Below are positions 37,922 to 46,443 of a stretch of DNA of 64,000 nucleotides, piece after piece (positions within the stretch are counted from its first letter, which is position 1; each line of letters begins with the position of its first letter). A program made the translations under genes and the position numbers. The DNA is from Cellvibrio sp. KY-YJ-3 (GTDB taxonomy: Bacteria; Pseudomonadota; Gammaproteobacteria; Pseudomonadales; Cellvibrionaceae). The notes beneath the pieces were generated by a model. That model worked only from the letters and a program-made list of their open reading frames with translations, did no database searches and was not told the DNA's origin. The DNA is taken from contig NZ_CP031727.1 in the NCBI RefSeq assembly GCF_008806955.1, forward strand, positions 1,426,001 through 1,490,000, read 5' to 3'.

Positions 37922-38914
37922 TTATATTAATTTTAATTGCGACAAATGGGGCAGCTCAGAAATTTTCGTCATCGATATTTTTTCTTCAGCAACTCCTAGC
38001 TGTTTTAGCCTATCTAAGTGTGACATTTTTTCGTGATCAAGATAGTACGAGGTGTGATAGACGGATTGTGCGCTTACAGAGCTTATGAGTTTTTCAAAAT
38101 ATGGCAGATCTACGTCAGCTAGTGAGTGACCAAGAATGTAAACTGTATCAACACCAGACAACTGATTAAAATAGAATTCATTTGCCTCTATTATGTCGTT
38201 TGTTGGCTTGAACGTACTTGAAAAATAACCCTGCAATTCATCCCTCGCCAATTCAACAGAATAATCATAGCGGTCGCTCATGCATTGCTCCCACAGTTCT
38301 AGTTCCTCATCTGTCAAATGTGGAGGAGGACTTTGTTCATCATCTATGAAATTTTCGGCCGGAATTGCATGTCCCAGCACTAATTCTGAGGATTCACTCG
38401 CTGCCTTTCCATGTATATAGTTTATTTTGCTATCGTTGACCCCGTAATATGCCTGAAGCGTGTTTGTATAGTTGAAGGAAATTAGGTGGGCATTGGAGAA
38501 ATCTAGAAGCAATCGCTGCTCTAAGGTAGGGTATTCAACTTGAAAAATGAATTCCTTGAAGGCTGAAAACAAGGTGTTAAGTAACTTGTCAACAAAGCTG
38601 CTAACCTCAATGGAATACGCCCCCCAATCTCTGTCCCGGAAATCCTCCCCTCCGGGATTTGCGATAAATTGAGAAAGTGATTCCATTACTGATTCGGTAT
38701 CGAGTTTCGACAAATCGTTCTCGAAGTCACTCCAGAGTGCTCTGTCGGCTGTAGATTCATCGCAGTGCGTTAAATCACAAAATCCGTAAAACTCGATTAA
38801 TTGATCGTAGACATTCGGATAGTGTTCTTTAACGTAAAGACCAAAGCTTGAATATTTCGTATCGAGGCGGTGATGTAAGTCGAATCCATTGCCAAGAATA
38901 TATAGCGTTTCCAA
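37922..38914 (-). CDS. abiH: AbiH-family abortive-infection protein
   Basis: About 330 residues with AbiH family features: LYILGNGFDLHHRL at the start, LWSDFENDL near 78, SFNYTNTLQAYYG near 155, NYIHGKA, VLGHA, and VYILGHSLADVDLPYF near 276. AbiH was described as a single-gene phage-exclusion factor in Lactococcus; its biochemical action is unknown. I start at the TTG at 38914, which has a GGAGC site at the right distance and puts the family's usual ETLYILGNG at the N-terminus; the frame from 38962 adds 16 atypical residues. Confidence 0.83.
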   Translation of the reverse strand: METLYILGNGFDLHHRLDTKYSSFGLYVKEHYPNVYDQLIEFYGFCDLTHCDESTADRALWSDFENDLSKLDTESVMESLSQFIANPGGEDFRDRDWGAYSIEVSSFVDKLLNTLFSAFKEFIFQVEYPTLEQRLLLDFSNAHLISFNYTNTLQAYYGVNDSKINYIHGKAASESSELVLGHAIPAENFIDDEQSPPPHLTDEELELWEQCMSDRYDYSVELARDELQGYFSSTFKPTNDIIEANEFYFNQLSGVDTVYILGHSLADVDLPYFEKLISSVSAQSVYHTSYYLDHEKMSHLDRLKQLGVAEEKISMTKISELPHLSQLKLI

Positions 38915-39083
38915 TGTTGTGCTCCATGCGGTAAAAAAATTGAATAGACATGCCAATATCAAATCTCTCTCTTTGCCCGCAATCGATTGAGGCAGAACTT
39001 ACAAGCAGTGACAGACATTGAAACAGAATGGCAAATTAATTCGTCGGTACGTTTTAAGGCCACCTAACATTGAAAAAATATCC

Positions 39084-40076
39084 CTAATAATTTCCCGAGG
39101 ACCGAACAAGCGCTGGCTCTTGGAGGTTCGCAAACTGTTCCCGCAATTGAAGGACATGTTCTGCCCAGTAGCGCTCGGTATTAAACCATGTGAACGTTGA
39201 TGGGAATGCCGGATCAGTCCAACGCCTCGCAATCCAAGCGGCGTAATTTAGCATACGAAGAGTTCGGAGGGGCTCTATCAAACATAGTTCTGAATCGTTG
39301 AAGTCATGGAACATCTCATAGCCTTCTAATAGCGAATCGAGCTGTGTAGTTTGGTCTTGGCGATCACCACTTAACAACATCCACAAATCTTGTACAGCTG
39401 GCCCCATGCGACAATCATCGAAGTCAACAAATACCCCCCGGTCTTCTCGCCACAAAATGTTGCCCGGGTGGCAATCAGCATGAATACGAATTGGTGCATA
39501 CGTACACTCACTGAATCGCTGTTCTATTATTTTAATAATATCTTTAGTCAGTGATTCGTAGGCCGGAAGGAGACTCGGTGGAATAAAATCATTACTCAGG
39601 AGAAATTCCCGACTATCGATACCGTAACTCTGGATATCGAGCTGTGGCCGACTGCTGAAGGGCTTTACCGATCCAATCGCGTGTAATCTTCCAAGTGAGC
39701 GACCGAGTAATTCTAATGTGTCCAAGCTATCTAGCTCTGGGGCATGTCCTCCGATTCGTGGAAATAATGCGAAAGTAAATTCTCCGTCCCGATGAGCACT
39801 TACTCCGCTTTCATGTACTAACGGTGGAACAATTGGCCACTCTGCTACTGCAAGCTCTTTACAAAAGTCATGCTCCTCGCTTACTTGCTCAAACGACCAC
39901 CGAGACGGTCTGTAGAATTTTGCGATGATTGGCGCGGAGTCATTTATTCCGATTTGAAACACACGGTTTTCGTAAGAATTTAAAGCATTCAAACGACCAT
40001 CACAGTGATATCCTAATTTCTCAACTGCATCGAGAATTCGTTCTGGTGTTAGCGTACTGTAGGGATGGTCTGACAT
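39084..40076 (-). CDS. srkA: Complete SrkA kinase carried by the island
   Basis: A 330-residue stress-response kinase of normal length (E. coli SrkA is near 328). It shows LNSYENRVFQIG near 30, KFYRPSRWSFEQV, HADCHPGNILWRED near 200, FVDFDDCRMGPAVQDLWMLL and the C-terminal WFNTERYW. It aligns along its length with the disrupted host srkA (1-754 plus 46123-46233) but is clearly diverged. It lies 11 bp after the last gene of the recombinase operon and on the same strand, so it is probably cotranscribed with it. The evident role is to restore SrkA function after insertion. Confidence 0.92.
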   Translation of the reverse strand: MSDHPYSTLTPERILDAVEKLGYHCDGRLNALNSYENRVFQIGINDSAPIIAKFYRPSRWSFEQVSEEHDFCKELAVAEWPIVPPLVHESGVSAHRDGEFTFALFPRIGGHAPELDSLDTLELLGRSLGRLHAIGSVKPFSSRPQLDIQSYGIDSREFLLSNDFIPPSLLPAYESLTKDIIKIIEQRFSECTYAPIRIHADCHPGNILWREDRGVFVDFDDCRMGPAVQDLWMLLSGDRQDQTTQLDSLLEGYEMFHDFNDSELCLIEPLRTLRMLNYAAWIARRWTDPAFPSTFTWFNTERYWAEHVLQLREQFANLQEPALVRSSGNY

Positions 40077-40087
40077 GATTTAACTCA

Positions 40088-40513
40088 TTAATAAGGGATA
40101 TCGGTGCTGTTGGGATCAACTTGTAGATCTGTCACTACTCCATATTGAGGAACCTCTCCACCGAGTTTACGAATCACTTTTGCCATCTCTGCATTTAGAT
40201 ATAGCAGAGACATGTAACGGCTGCGGGCTACGTCGAGATCACGTTTGAGTCGCTCTATTTCAGCGGTCTGATTTGGGTTGGTCTGAAGACGCTCCTTTTT
40301 ATTTGTTGGCGGTGGTTGCTCTCCAGCTAATTCAATTTCCGCAATTAGTGTCTCAAAACCCGGGCGACTACGAATACTCCCGCGCTTTCGACCCGCCTCC
40401 AATGCCACCTGATCTTTGTTGATAGGAGAGCCCTTGGGAACATGGATGGGTACGTTTTTTTTAAGGCGGTCCAGCGCAGCGAAGTATTCCTTAACGGTAC
40501 CGCTCATTTTCAT
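40088..40513 (-). CDS. Small accessory protein of the recombinase module
   Basis: A 141-residue protein. ALEAGRKRGSIRSRP near 48-62 looks like a DNA-binding helix-turn-helix, and residues 90-125 form a coiled coil (AEIERLKRDLDVARSRY). It overlaps the third recombinase gene by 4 bp. Size, position and coiled coil recall TnpC of Tn554 (about 125 residues), which sets the orientation and frequency of transposition, and the small partner of gamma-mobile-trio elements. I cannot say that it is homologous to either. Confidence 0.72.
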   Translation of the reverse strand: MKMSGTVKEYFAALDRLKKNVPIHVPKGSPINKDQVALEAGRKRGSIRSRPGFETLIAEIELAGEQPPPTNKKERLQTNPNQTAEIERLKRDLDVARSRYMSLLYLNAEMAKVIRKLGGEVPQYGVVTDLQVDPNSTDIPY

Positions 40514-42600
40514 AGCTCGGCGTCCGCAGGTTGCAGGTAGGTGGATGTTACGAAGTCAATCTCTTTGGCAATCAATTTGTATGGGCGACTGTTTAGTGAG
40601 AGTGCCTCCATATCAAAGCGAAGACTTTCTACGTATTTTTCCAGTTTTCCTTTTTCTAAGATCGCTTCCTGACAGCCATTGGTGCAGGGTAATACTACAT
40701 CCACTGCAAAATGGGGGCAGCTGCTTTTGCATACACAGCCACCCACAGGCGTCTCTCTGAAACTGAATCGCCCTTGCCTCAACGCCTTTTCTGTTTCCTC
40801 GCGGCTAATGAACATCTTAGGTAGACTATTGTTGTTCTTTGCACGCTGAATCTGATCCCCAATTGCTCCGTTGAGTTGTTTCTCAGATTGAATGACCTGC
40901 TCGTGGAAGCGCACGCTCGTATTGAAGGCAACAGCATCACGAAAGGACATTAATACACTGCCGTCGGCGATTGGTTTGCCGTTCTCGTCAATCAGAAAAT
41001 TTTGTGCGTAGGTTGAGTTCTCTGAATATAGGGCAGTCATCACTTCAGACAGGTGCTTAAACTGCGTTTTAAGTGTTGGCAGTGACACCATGCCAGAACG
41101 ACTTGCATAGACTGCCACGGAACGTCGAAATTGGTGTGATGAAAGCGGCCAAAGCTGTCCCACTGCGAAATCGGGATTCTCATCCCATTCGCGAAATGCA
41201 TCAAACATACGTAGTTCCTCTATATCTTCGGCCTCAATTGTCAATTTCAGAGATTCAATTGCGGTGCGCCAATTTCTTGTGAAGAATGGGGCAGGCGCTA
41301 TAGGTAATTCATAGTGAATATTTGGAGTGGATCTGACATCGTCACTATTTGCCGCAAAAAGCGGCAGATTACTTGGTATGTCCTTCTCAGGTCGATTACT
41401 GCGGAACCATTTGATGCGGGTAAGCTGCTGGGCGATTTTCACTGCATACAACCCTTCCTTCGAAGTTGCCCAAACCAGTGGGCGGCTGTAATTACCACTT
41501 TTCGAGAACTTTTTAAGGTGAGATATAAGCACAGGCAAACTCCCGAAACCGTTGACATTAGAATGTACAGCCGGTTCAAAAGGCATCACTCGTACTTCGG
41601 AAGTTCGTAACCCGGAGAAGGCATGGATCAGAAATACGCAAAGTACATGCAGATGTGTGATGTGTGCTTCAAACGTTCGTAAGCCTGAAAGATGCACCTG
41701 CTTGGCGTAGGCCGATAAGTTAAATCGCTCAAAAGCATTGTCAAGGCTGACGAATTCCACATTGAATTGATACTCATGATCAGGATAGAGCCGTCTAATA
41801 CGCCTCAAGTTGTTCCTGTACTGCTTCCTATTACTTGCACCTAGGGCTGGGTCGGCGTAAGCAGCTTTAATGTAGGCTTCTATGTGCGGAAGGTAAGGCT
41901 CCGCCGCTTCCAGCTGGGCTAATGCTCCGCTTATTAAATTGCCGAATAGCCGCGTGGGTATGAGTGGGAATTGTTCACGTTGATCTAAATTTGCAATGAT
42001 CTTCTGTTGTAAGAGGGACAATACATCGATCAAGCCATCCTCGGGGACAAGGCGTGGAACATCACACTCGATTGCTTCTACTTGCTGCCAGAAAGCTGTA
42101 TCTTTGAGTAACCCCACAAGCTGGTTATAACTTCCAAACCCGGGCTGAACACTTGCAATAGAACTGCGTAGGGCAATTTGAAACTGTGCGTTTGTATGCG
42201 CTTCAGCAAGTCGTATGCGAAGTGTATGGGCAATCTTGGCCATTGCCCGCAGATTTGATGTCAGTTGCGATAAGTGAGCGAATCCCCTTGAGCGTTCCGC
42301 GTTGGCAGTAGTTTCAAACATGCTCAGCCAGAAGATAGTCTTTATCTCATCCGTAAGTGTGTGAGCCAACGTATCCATTGGTCCTTTAGCTTTTGTATCC
42401 CACCAACTTTCAAATGTAAAAGCACTTTGCGCGCCATAGATCCGGCAGTCCCAGATTTTGTCTTTGAATCGGCTAAGTGGCTTGCCGTCTTTTCGGCGAG
42501 AGATAACATACTCTGGGTTGATACCTGCTTGGTGGATGAAATCAACCACGTCGGGAGCTATTAGAGGGTTGGGATTGGAGCAATGCATTTGAAAGGCCAT
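40510..42600 (-). CDS. Large tyrosine recombinase of the island, third gene
   Basis: About 696 residues. The catalytic set is readable: Arg in HAFSGLRTSEVRV near 325, HQFRR in LSSHQFRRSVAVYA near 511, HLS in TQFKHLSEVMTALYS near 535 with the Tyr soon after. The C-terminus has a Cys-rich cluster (CVCKSSC...CTNGC) that probably binds zinc. I start at the ATG at 42600, which has a GGAGG site and lies one base after the preceding stop; a longer frame to 42687 would overlap that gene. It acts in excision and integration with the two upstream recombinases. Confidence 0.82.
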   Translation of the reverse strand: MAFQMHCSNPNPLIAPDVVDFIHQAGINPEYVISRRKDGKPLSRFKDKIWDCRIYGAQSAFTFESWWDTKAKGPMDTLAHTLTDEIKTIFWLSMFETTANAERSRGFAHLSQLTSNLRAMAKIAHTLRIRLAEAHTNAQFQIALRSSIASVQPGFGSYNQLVGLLKDTAFWQQVEAIECDVPRLVPEDGLIDVLSLLQQKIIANLDQREQFPLIPTRLFGNLISGALAQLEAAEPYLPHIEAYIKAAYADPALGASNRKQYRNNLRRIRRLYPDHEYQFNVEFVSLDNAFERFNLSAYAKQVHLSGLRTFEAHITHLHVLCVFLIHAFSGLRTSEVRVMPFEPAVHSNVNGFGSLPVLISHLKKFSKSGNYSRPLVWATSKEGLYAVKIAQQLTRIKWFRSNRPEKDIPSNLPLFAANSDDVRSTPNIHYELPIAPAPFFTRNWRTAIESLKLTIEAEDIEELRMFDAFREWDENPDFAVGQLWPLSSHQFRRSVAVYASRSGMVSLPTLKTQFKHLSEVMTALYSENSTYAQNFLIDENGKPIADGSVLMSFRDAVAFNTSVRFHEQVIQSEKQLNGAIGDQIQRAKNNNSLPKMFISREETEKALRQGRFSFRETPVGGCVCKSSCPHFAVDVVLPCTNGCQEAILEKGKLEKYVESLRFDMEALSLNSRPYKLIAKEIDFVTSTYLQPADAEL

Positions 42601-42601
42601 C

Positions 42602-44578
42602 TTAGGTTTCCTCCATTTCAAGCAGAGCGTTGATTTTGGCGTCCCAATATGTGTCTCGCTCGCCTCGCTGAAATCGGATCTGAGCATCTTTGATACGTTC
42701 AGAAACCTCGCCCCCGATGGCGGAAAGCTCGTTTAGTATCTGTTCGATCCGGTTCAAGTAAGGTGCAAACTTCTGAAAGTGATCATCAATATTTATAGAG
42801 CTGTGACGACTTTGGATCTCGATCCAGTAATTGATGGTCAGTAAGCGTACTATGTCCTCATTGTCTGCATGCAGTCCAAAGTGAGCGCAAAATATGCAGG
42901 TAATCGGAGCACCGCATCGCGGCTCAATACCAAGTTCTTCAAACCCCTCTACCAATCTTGGCCGATCCGTATCTACATCACAAAAACCTGTGAGTGTCTG
43001 GTCACCACCCTCAATGATACGTACAGGTTTTACCCCTGTGTAGCGTAGTTCCGCAGCGTTCGCTTGGGCCGCAAAGTAGTTGTTCATTGCTTTTATGGCT
43101 TCTTCGTGATTTTTGAAGTTATAGTGACGCTCAATAGTTTGGGGGGTGGCCGATTGCATTGCTGCAGCCAGCGCGACGTTGCCGCCAGATCCTTCAACAA
43201 GATTTACAGTTTTATGCTTGCGCGCTGCGCGAGTTGCTAATGAAGGGGCACTAGCCGGCCAGTAATATATCTTCGCTAAAGAGGCGGCCGTAACGGTATA
43301 GTAAGGTGCACCAGTATCTCTTTTTCCCAAGAGGAACACGCCCAGTTCGGGAGGCATTTCAATTTGCTTGGACATCCAGTTGCGCAGCTTGAGGTATTGT
43401 CTCCAGATGGTTTGAGCAAAACGAAGATCAACGTGTTGTTTCTGCTCTTCAAAACCAGCACGTCCCTTAATGGCGCGAGTTGATGCGCGCCCTAAATCTC
43501 TATCCAACCTTACATTATTGCAATCAATGCTTCCGAGATGCGCCGTGTTGTTCCCTGCTTCTGCGAGCAGGAGGTGAGCAAAATGACGTGTGGCGAAGTT
43601 CGCCATAGCGAGGAGTGTGTCTGGGCTGAATTGACGATTATTTTTTTTCATGCGGTTAAATGAATTGCCTTTAACGGGCGCTATGCCGTGCTCTGCTAAC
43701 AGTTTATTGAATGCCTTGGGCCCACCTTCAAATATACCTTCAGGCCGATAGAAAAAAGGTCGCCAGAAGTTGTTCTCCGCCGACTTCTTTGCCACTGACC
43801 AGCCACCTGCGTTATTGGCGCGTTTGTCGTAGTAAATCAAATCCTCAAAACCCAAATCTTTCAGTTTAACTACCACAGGTGGGGTAATGTTATTGAGAAC
43901 AGCACTACAGAATGCTTCAAAGTACCGTTGATGCATGGCATACGCTAGCGCATGCTCTTCGCCAGTTGTCGCAGGTGCAGGCAACTCATTTAATCCGATC
44001 TTTTTTTGAGGGATGCGGATAGCCCAACTTTGTACCACTTGGCGATCACATTCAGAGGCAAGCCCACAGATATATGCCATTGCGACTTGTAGCGGTGAGG
44101 CTGTTCCATAGCTAATTGACCCAGTTGCTTCTCCAACATTGGACAATCGCAGGCGGTGGCGCAAATGGTCGGTGTAATCCCGATACAGCCTCCGCGCTCC
44201 CTCAACACAATATAGCTCTGCGGAGCGGCTCTGCTGATCGATCCAGTCGAGTGCAGTTTCAATGTGGATGAATTTAGGAATACCTGAATGCCCCTTTAAT
44301 AATCCGCTGATAATGGGGCGAATCAAAGTGACACGCTGAGAGCAAAGACTCGAAAGGTTAACCTTTTTGCGCTCATTTTTGGATGTATAACTGACAGTTG
44401 GATGGATTGATCGGCGATCCAGGTAACAAACGCGATAGGGCTGCCAATATCGCAGGGTCTTGCTGGGCCCTAAATCTAGCGTTGTCAATTCAGGCCTGAA
44501 TTGAGGTGCCACTTCATAGCTATTAATACTAAGGGTTTGGAGTTCGGGAATCGAGTAAATGGTAGTGCTAATTGTCAT
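42602..44578 (-). CDS. Large recombinase-like protein of the island, second gene
   Basis: A 658-residue integrase-type protein. The C-terminal half has a weak tyrosine-recombinase core ending in SATPQTIERHYNFK near 490, where the Tyr fits the nucleophile position. Arg-I and the HxxR box are hard to place, so it may be partly inactive. A cysteine motif CGAPITCIFCAHFGLH near 570 could bind zinc. It overlaps the first recombinase gene by 4 bp (ATGA) and ends next to the third. Position and length resemble TnpB of Tn554 (about 630 residues). Confidence 0.75.
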   Translation of the reverse strand: MTISTTIYSIPELQTLSINSYEVAPQFRPELTTLDLGPSKTLRYWQPYRVCYLDRRSIHPTVSYTSKNERKKVNLSSLCSQRVTLIRPIISGLLKGHSGIPKFIHIETALDWIDQQSRSAELYCVEGARRLYRDYTDHLRHRLRLSNVGEATGSISYGTASPLQVAMAYICGLASECDRQVVQSWAIRIPQKKIGLNELPAPATTGEEHALAYAMHQRYFEAFCSAVLNNITPPVVVKLKDLGFEDLIYYDKRANNAGGWSVAKKSAENNFWRPFFYRPEGIFEGGPKAFNKLLAEHGIAPVKGNSFNRMKKNNRQFSPDTLLAMANFATRHFAHLLLAEAGNNTAHLGSIDCNNVRLDRDLGRASTRAIKGRAGFEEQKQHVDLRFAQTIWRQYLKLRNWMSKQIEMPPELGVFLLGKRDTGAPYYTVTAASLAKIYYWPASAPSLATRAARKHKTVNLVEGSGGNVALAAAMQSATPQTIERHYNFKNHEEAIKAMNNYFAAQANAAELRYTGVKPVRIIEGGDQTLTGFCDVDTDRPRLVEGFEELGIEPRCGAPITCIFCAHFGLHADNEDIVRLLTINYWIEIQSRHSSINIDDHFQKFAPYLNRIEQILNELSAIGGEVSERIKDAQIRFQRGERDTYWDAKINALLEMEET

Positions 44579-46077
44579 AGTTGAAACTGCTTAACAACGC
44601 TATTAATTCGGTTGTGGTGAAACGCAGTTGCGGCACTCACGATCTGATTGTGCTCGTCGTAATTTAAGTACATTTGAGTTGTGTTAAAACTTGAGTGACC
44701 CATTCTCGCCTTGAGCTCATCGCGGATATCTTTAGCGCCGGATGATTCTGCGTCTCGGACGAAATTCATTCCATAAGTTGCCCGCAAGTCATGGTATCCA
44801 AATGCTGTGAAGTCAGAGTGTTCCAGGCGAATGTCGCGAATGAGGCGCCTCAGATAATTCCGTAAGGCATTTCCGTGCTGGATTGTGAATGAAACACGAT
44901 CCCGTGCAGAAATTCTCCTGCTGAACTTGCCTTCTTGGCGATCAACAATCTCGGAAGTACTCGTGTAGTAGGGAGAGCCATTTGACGCAAGAAAGACATA
45001 ATTTTCTTCGCTATCTCCATAGAAGCTCAGTGCTCGACGCTCCCGGTGTTCCTCTGATTCAATGTAATTGCTTAGCATTTGAACCAGTGCAACAGGTACG
45101 TGGAGGCGGTAGCGCTTCTGATTCTTTGTATCAACCCCCATGCCCATGCCGACACGCAACAACACTTCTCCGTTGTTGGGCTTTTGATCGAGAAGCTTAG
45201 AAACATCCTTCATTCTCAAGGTGCAAACTGTTTGGAGGCGAGCACCAGTGAAAAGAGCTACAAAGCATATTAATTGGAAGGCTCGATTGCTGCTTTTCCT
45301 GAGTGTTTCAAGAAATAAGTTTTGCTCGTGCTCAGTTAGTGGTCGCAATGCGCCGCCGTCCCTTATCAACCCAACTTGGTCGCGCTGTGGCTTGGGGATT
45401 TTGAAATTAGTGGTCTCTACAGTTTTCATGATCTGAATTCCGACGGAATTAACAATCGGAATACCCACTAGAATGCTATTGAATGCACTGTGCTCTATCG
45501 CTGATTCGCCTACCAGTCTCCAAGCTAATATCCCTCGATAGAAACCGATCACAGCCTGCATACGAGCTTTGGCTACGCTCAGGGAAATTGGTTGGTCGCA
45601 CGTCTGGCGCAGAAGCCTTTTTAAATATCGGAAGTAAGCCCACGTAACTCGCCTCTCCTCCTCGACAGGAAAATACAACTCATGAATATTTTGACCGTCA
45701 TTACGTAAGTGCTCAATCCAGCGCAAATACATGACTAAGTGCTTGGCTATAGAGCGAAGGGTATCAATGATGGGCGGCGACACCTTTGCCATTTCGGTGA
45801 ACTTGCCCATTAGATAGAGGTTGCCCAAGTCCCATGGCGAGCCATCTCCACGAATTAAAATAGGAAAATTACGAATCACCCCATCATCAATGGGAGACAG
45901 CTGAAGTGAAAGGGAGTTGTACTTGAATCGGGAAAACGTGGCGGATTGATGATCGAATGTAACTTGGGAGGGAGTAAACACGTCGATAAACGAGAGTCGC
46001 GCTGCTGAATTCAGCGCTTGCTTAGATCTTTTGTCTGCTCGCACAAGTGATTTCCTGTCGCCAATATGTACATACAT
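44575..46077 (-). CDS. Tyrosine recombinase of the island, first gene
   Basis: A 500-residue integrase with a complete active site: Arg in FTGARLQTVC near 275, Lys in VDTKNQKRYRLH near 318, HDLR in FGYHDLRATYG near 428, and GHSSFNTTQMYLNY near 464-477 giving the His and catalytic Tyr. The N-terminal half should bind DNA. It is the first gene of the operon, just 36 bp from the right terminal repeat, as expected for an enzyme cutting the ends. It resembles TnpA of Tn554 or the first recombinase of gamma-mobile-trio islands. Confidence 0.88.
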   Translation of the reverse strand: MYVHIGDRKSLVRADKRSKQALNSAARLSFIDVFTPSQVTFDHQSATFSRFKYNSLSLQLSPIDDGVIRNFPILIRGDGSPWDLGNLYLMGKFTEMAKVSPPIIDTLRSIAKHLVMYLRWIEHLRNDGQNIHELYFPVEEERRVTWAYFRYLKRLLRQTCDQPISLSVAKARMQAVIGFYRGILAWRLVGESAIEHSAFNSILVGIPIVNSVGIQIMKTVETTNFKIPKPQRDQVGLIRDGGALRPLTEHEQNLFLETLRKSSNRAFQLICFVALFTGARLQTVCTLRMKDVSKLLDQKPNNGEVLLRVGMGMGVDTKNQKRYRLHVPVALVQMLSNYIESEEHRERRALSFYGDSEENYVFLASNGSPYYTSTSEIVDRQEGKFSRRISARDRVSFTIQHGNALRNYLRRLIRDIRLEHSDFTAFGYHDLRATYGMNFVRDAESSGAKDIRDELKARMGHSSFNTTQMYLNYDEHNQIVSAATAFHHNRINSVVKQFQL

Positions 46078-46113
46078 TTAATCACGTTAGGTATTCCTGG
46101 TCTATGTGTGCAT

Positions 46114-46122
46114 GTTAAGGGT
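46114..46122 (-). repeat. Right terminal inverted repeat of the island
   Basis: GTTAAGGGT on the plus strand, the reverse complement of the left repeat, followed at once by srkA sequence (GTCGTAACT). A CATG block precedes it directly. Confidence 0.75.
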
Positions 46123-46233
46123 GTCGTAACTATTGAGCGCCAGAATGCGCGCATCGGTTAAAAAACCGGTGCTGTCGATAGCATCCAACACCATATCGGG
46201 CGTGAGCAGTTCGTAAGGGTGGGCTTGGTTCAT
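46123..46233 (-). pseudogene. srkA: Host srkA, 5' part (first 37 codons)
   Basis: From ATG at 46233 the minus strand reads MNQAHPYELLTPDMV, then a DAIDSTG stretch, and ALNSYD at the junction; the frame then enters the island and stops at a TAG after a few codons. It aligns with residues 1-36 of the island SrkA (MSDHPYSTLTPERILDAV) and joins in frame with the 3' part at 1-754. The host promoter must lie upstream, between this start and parA. Confidence 0.87.
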
Positions 46234-46443
46234 GGGGAGCGCTCGCAAAAGTAAGCCGCGATTGTACGCCGCTACGCGCAGGCGTGCTTGCCCGCACCGA
46301 TTTTGCGGCGCAGATCGTTTTTATCCTGGCTAAATTTTGAAGGAAGCGGTTAAAAATGCTACAAGTAACATTCTGCCGATCAGAATAGACGCACTGTTTG
46401 CCAAAGCCTCCAACAATAGCCACAGCTAACAAACGGAATTCCT
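46234..46443. other. Divergent promoter region of srkA remnant and parA
   Basis: This 210-bp region separates the srkA start and the parA start. It probably holds both promoters; GGAATTCCT before parA is a weak ribosome site. No further gene is credible. Confidence 0.4.

Larger units (their letters stand above)
755..46122. mobile_element. 45.4-kb recombinase-encoded defence island inserted in srkA
   Basis: The boundaries are set by the two halves of the host srkA reading frame and by 9-bp inverted repeats (ACCCTTAAC at 755-763, its complement at 46114-46122) that directly abut srkA sequence. A TACGAC (right) or TATGAT (left) hexamer of srkA flanks the repeats and looks like the crossover core. 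The recombinase operon is 36 bp from the right end. Cargo is almost entirely anti-phage or stress genes, with base composition that looks more AT-rich than the flanks. The layout resembles Tn554-type and gamma-mobile-trio elements, which use several tyrosine recombinases and a conserved gene as target. Whether it still moves is not known. Confidence 0.85.

Noticed and set aside
40088-46077. Naming the recombinases GmtY, GmtZ and GmtX
   Set aside because: The operon is similar in style, but there are four genes and the small protein does not match what I recall of GmtX. I left gene symbols empty.
755-46122. tRNA gene as the attachment site of the island
   Set aside because: No tRNA-like cloverleaf is present at either junction; both flanks are srkA coding sequence.
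46130-46432. A 100-codon minus-strand frame at the island's right border
   Set aside because: It is out of frame with the srkA remnant and spans its promoter. The srkA N-terminus in another frame explains the region.
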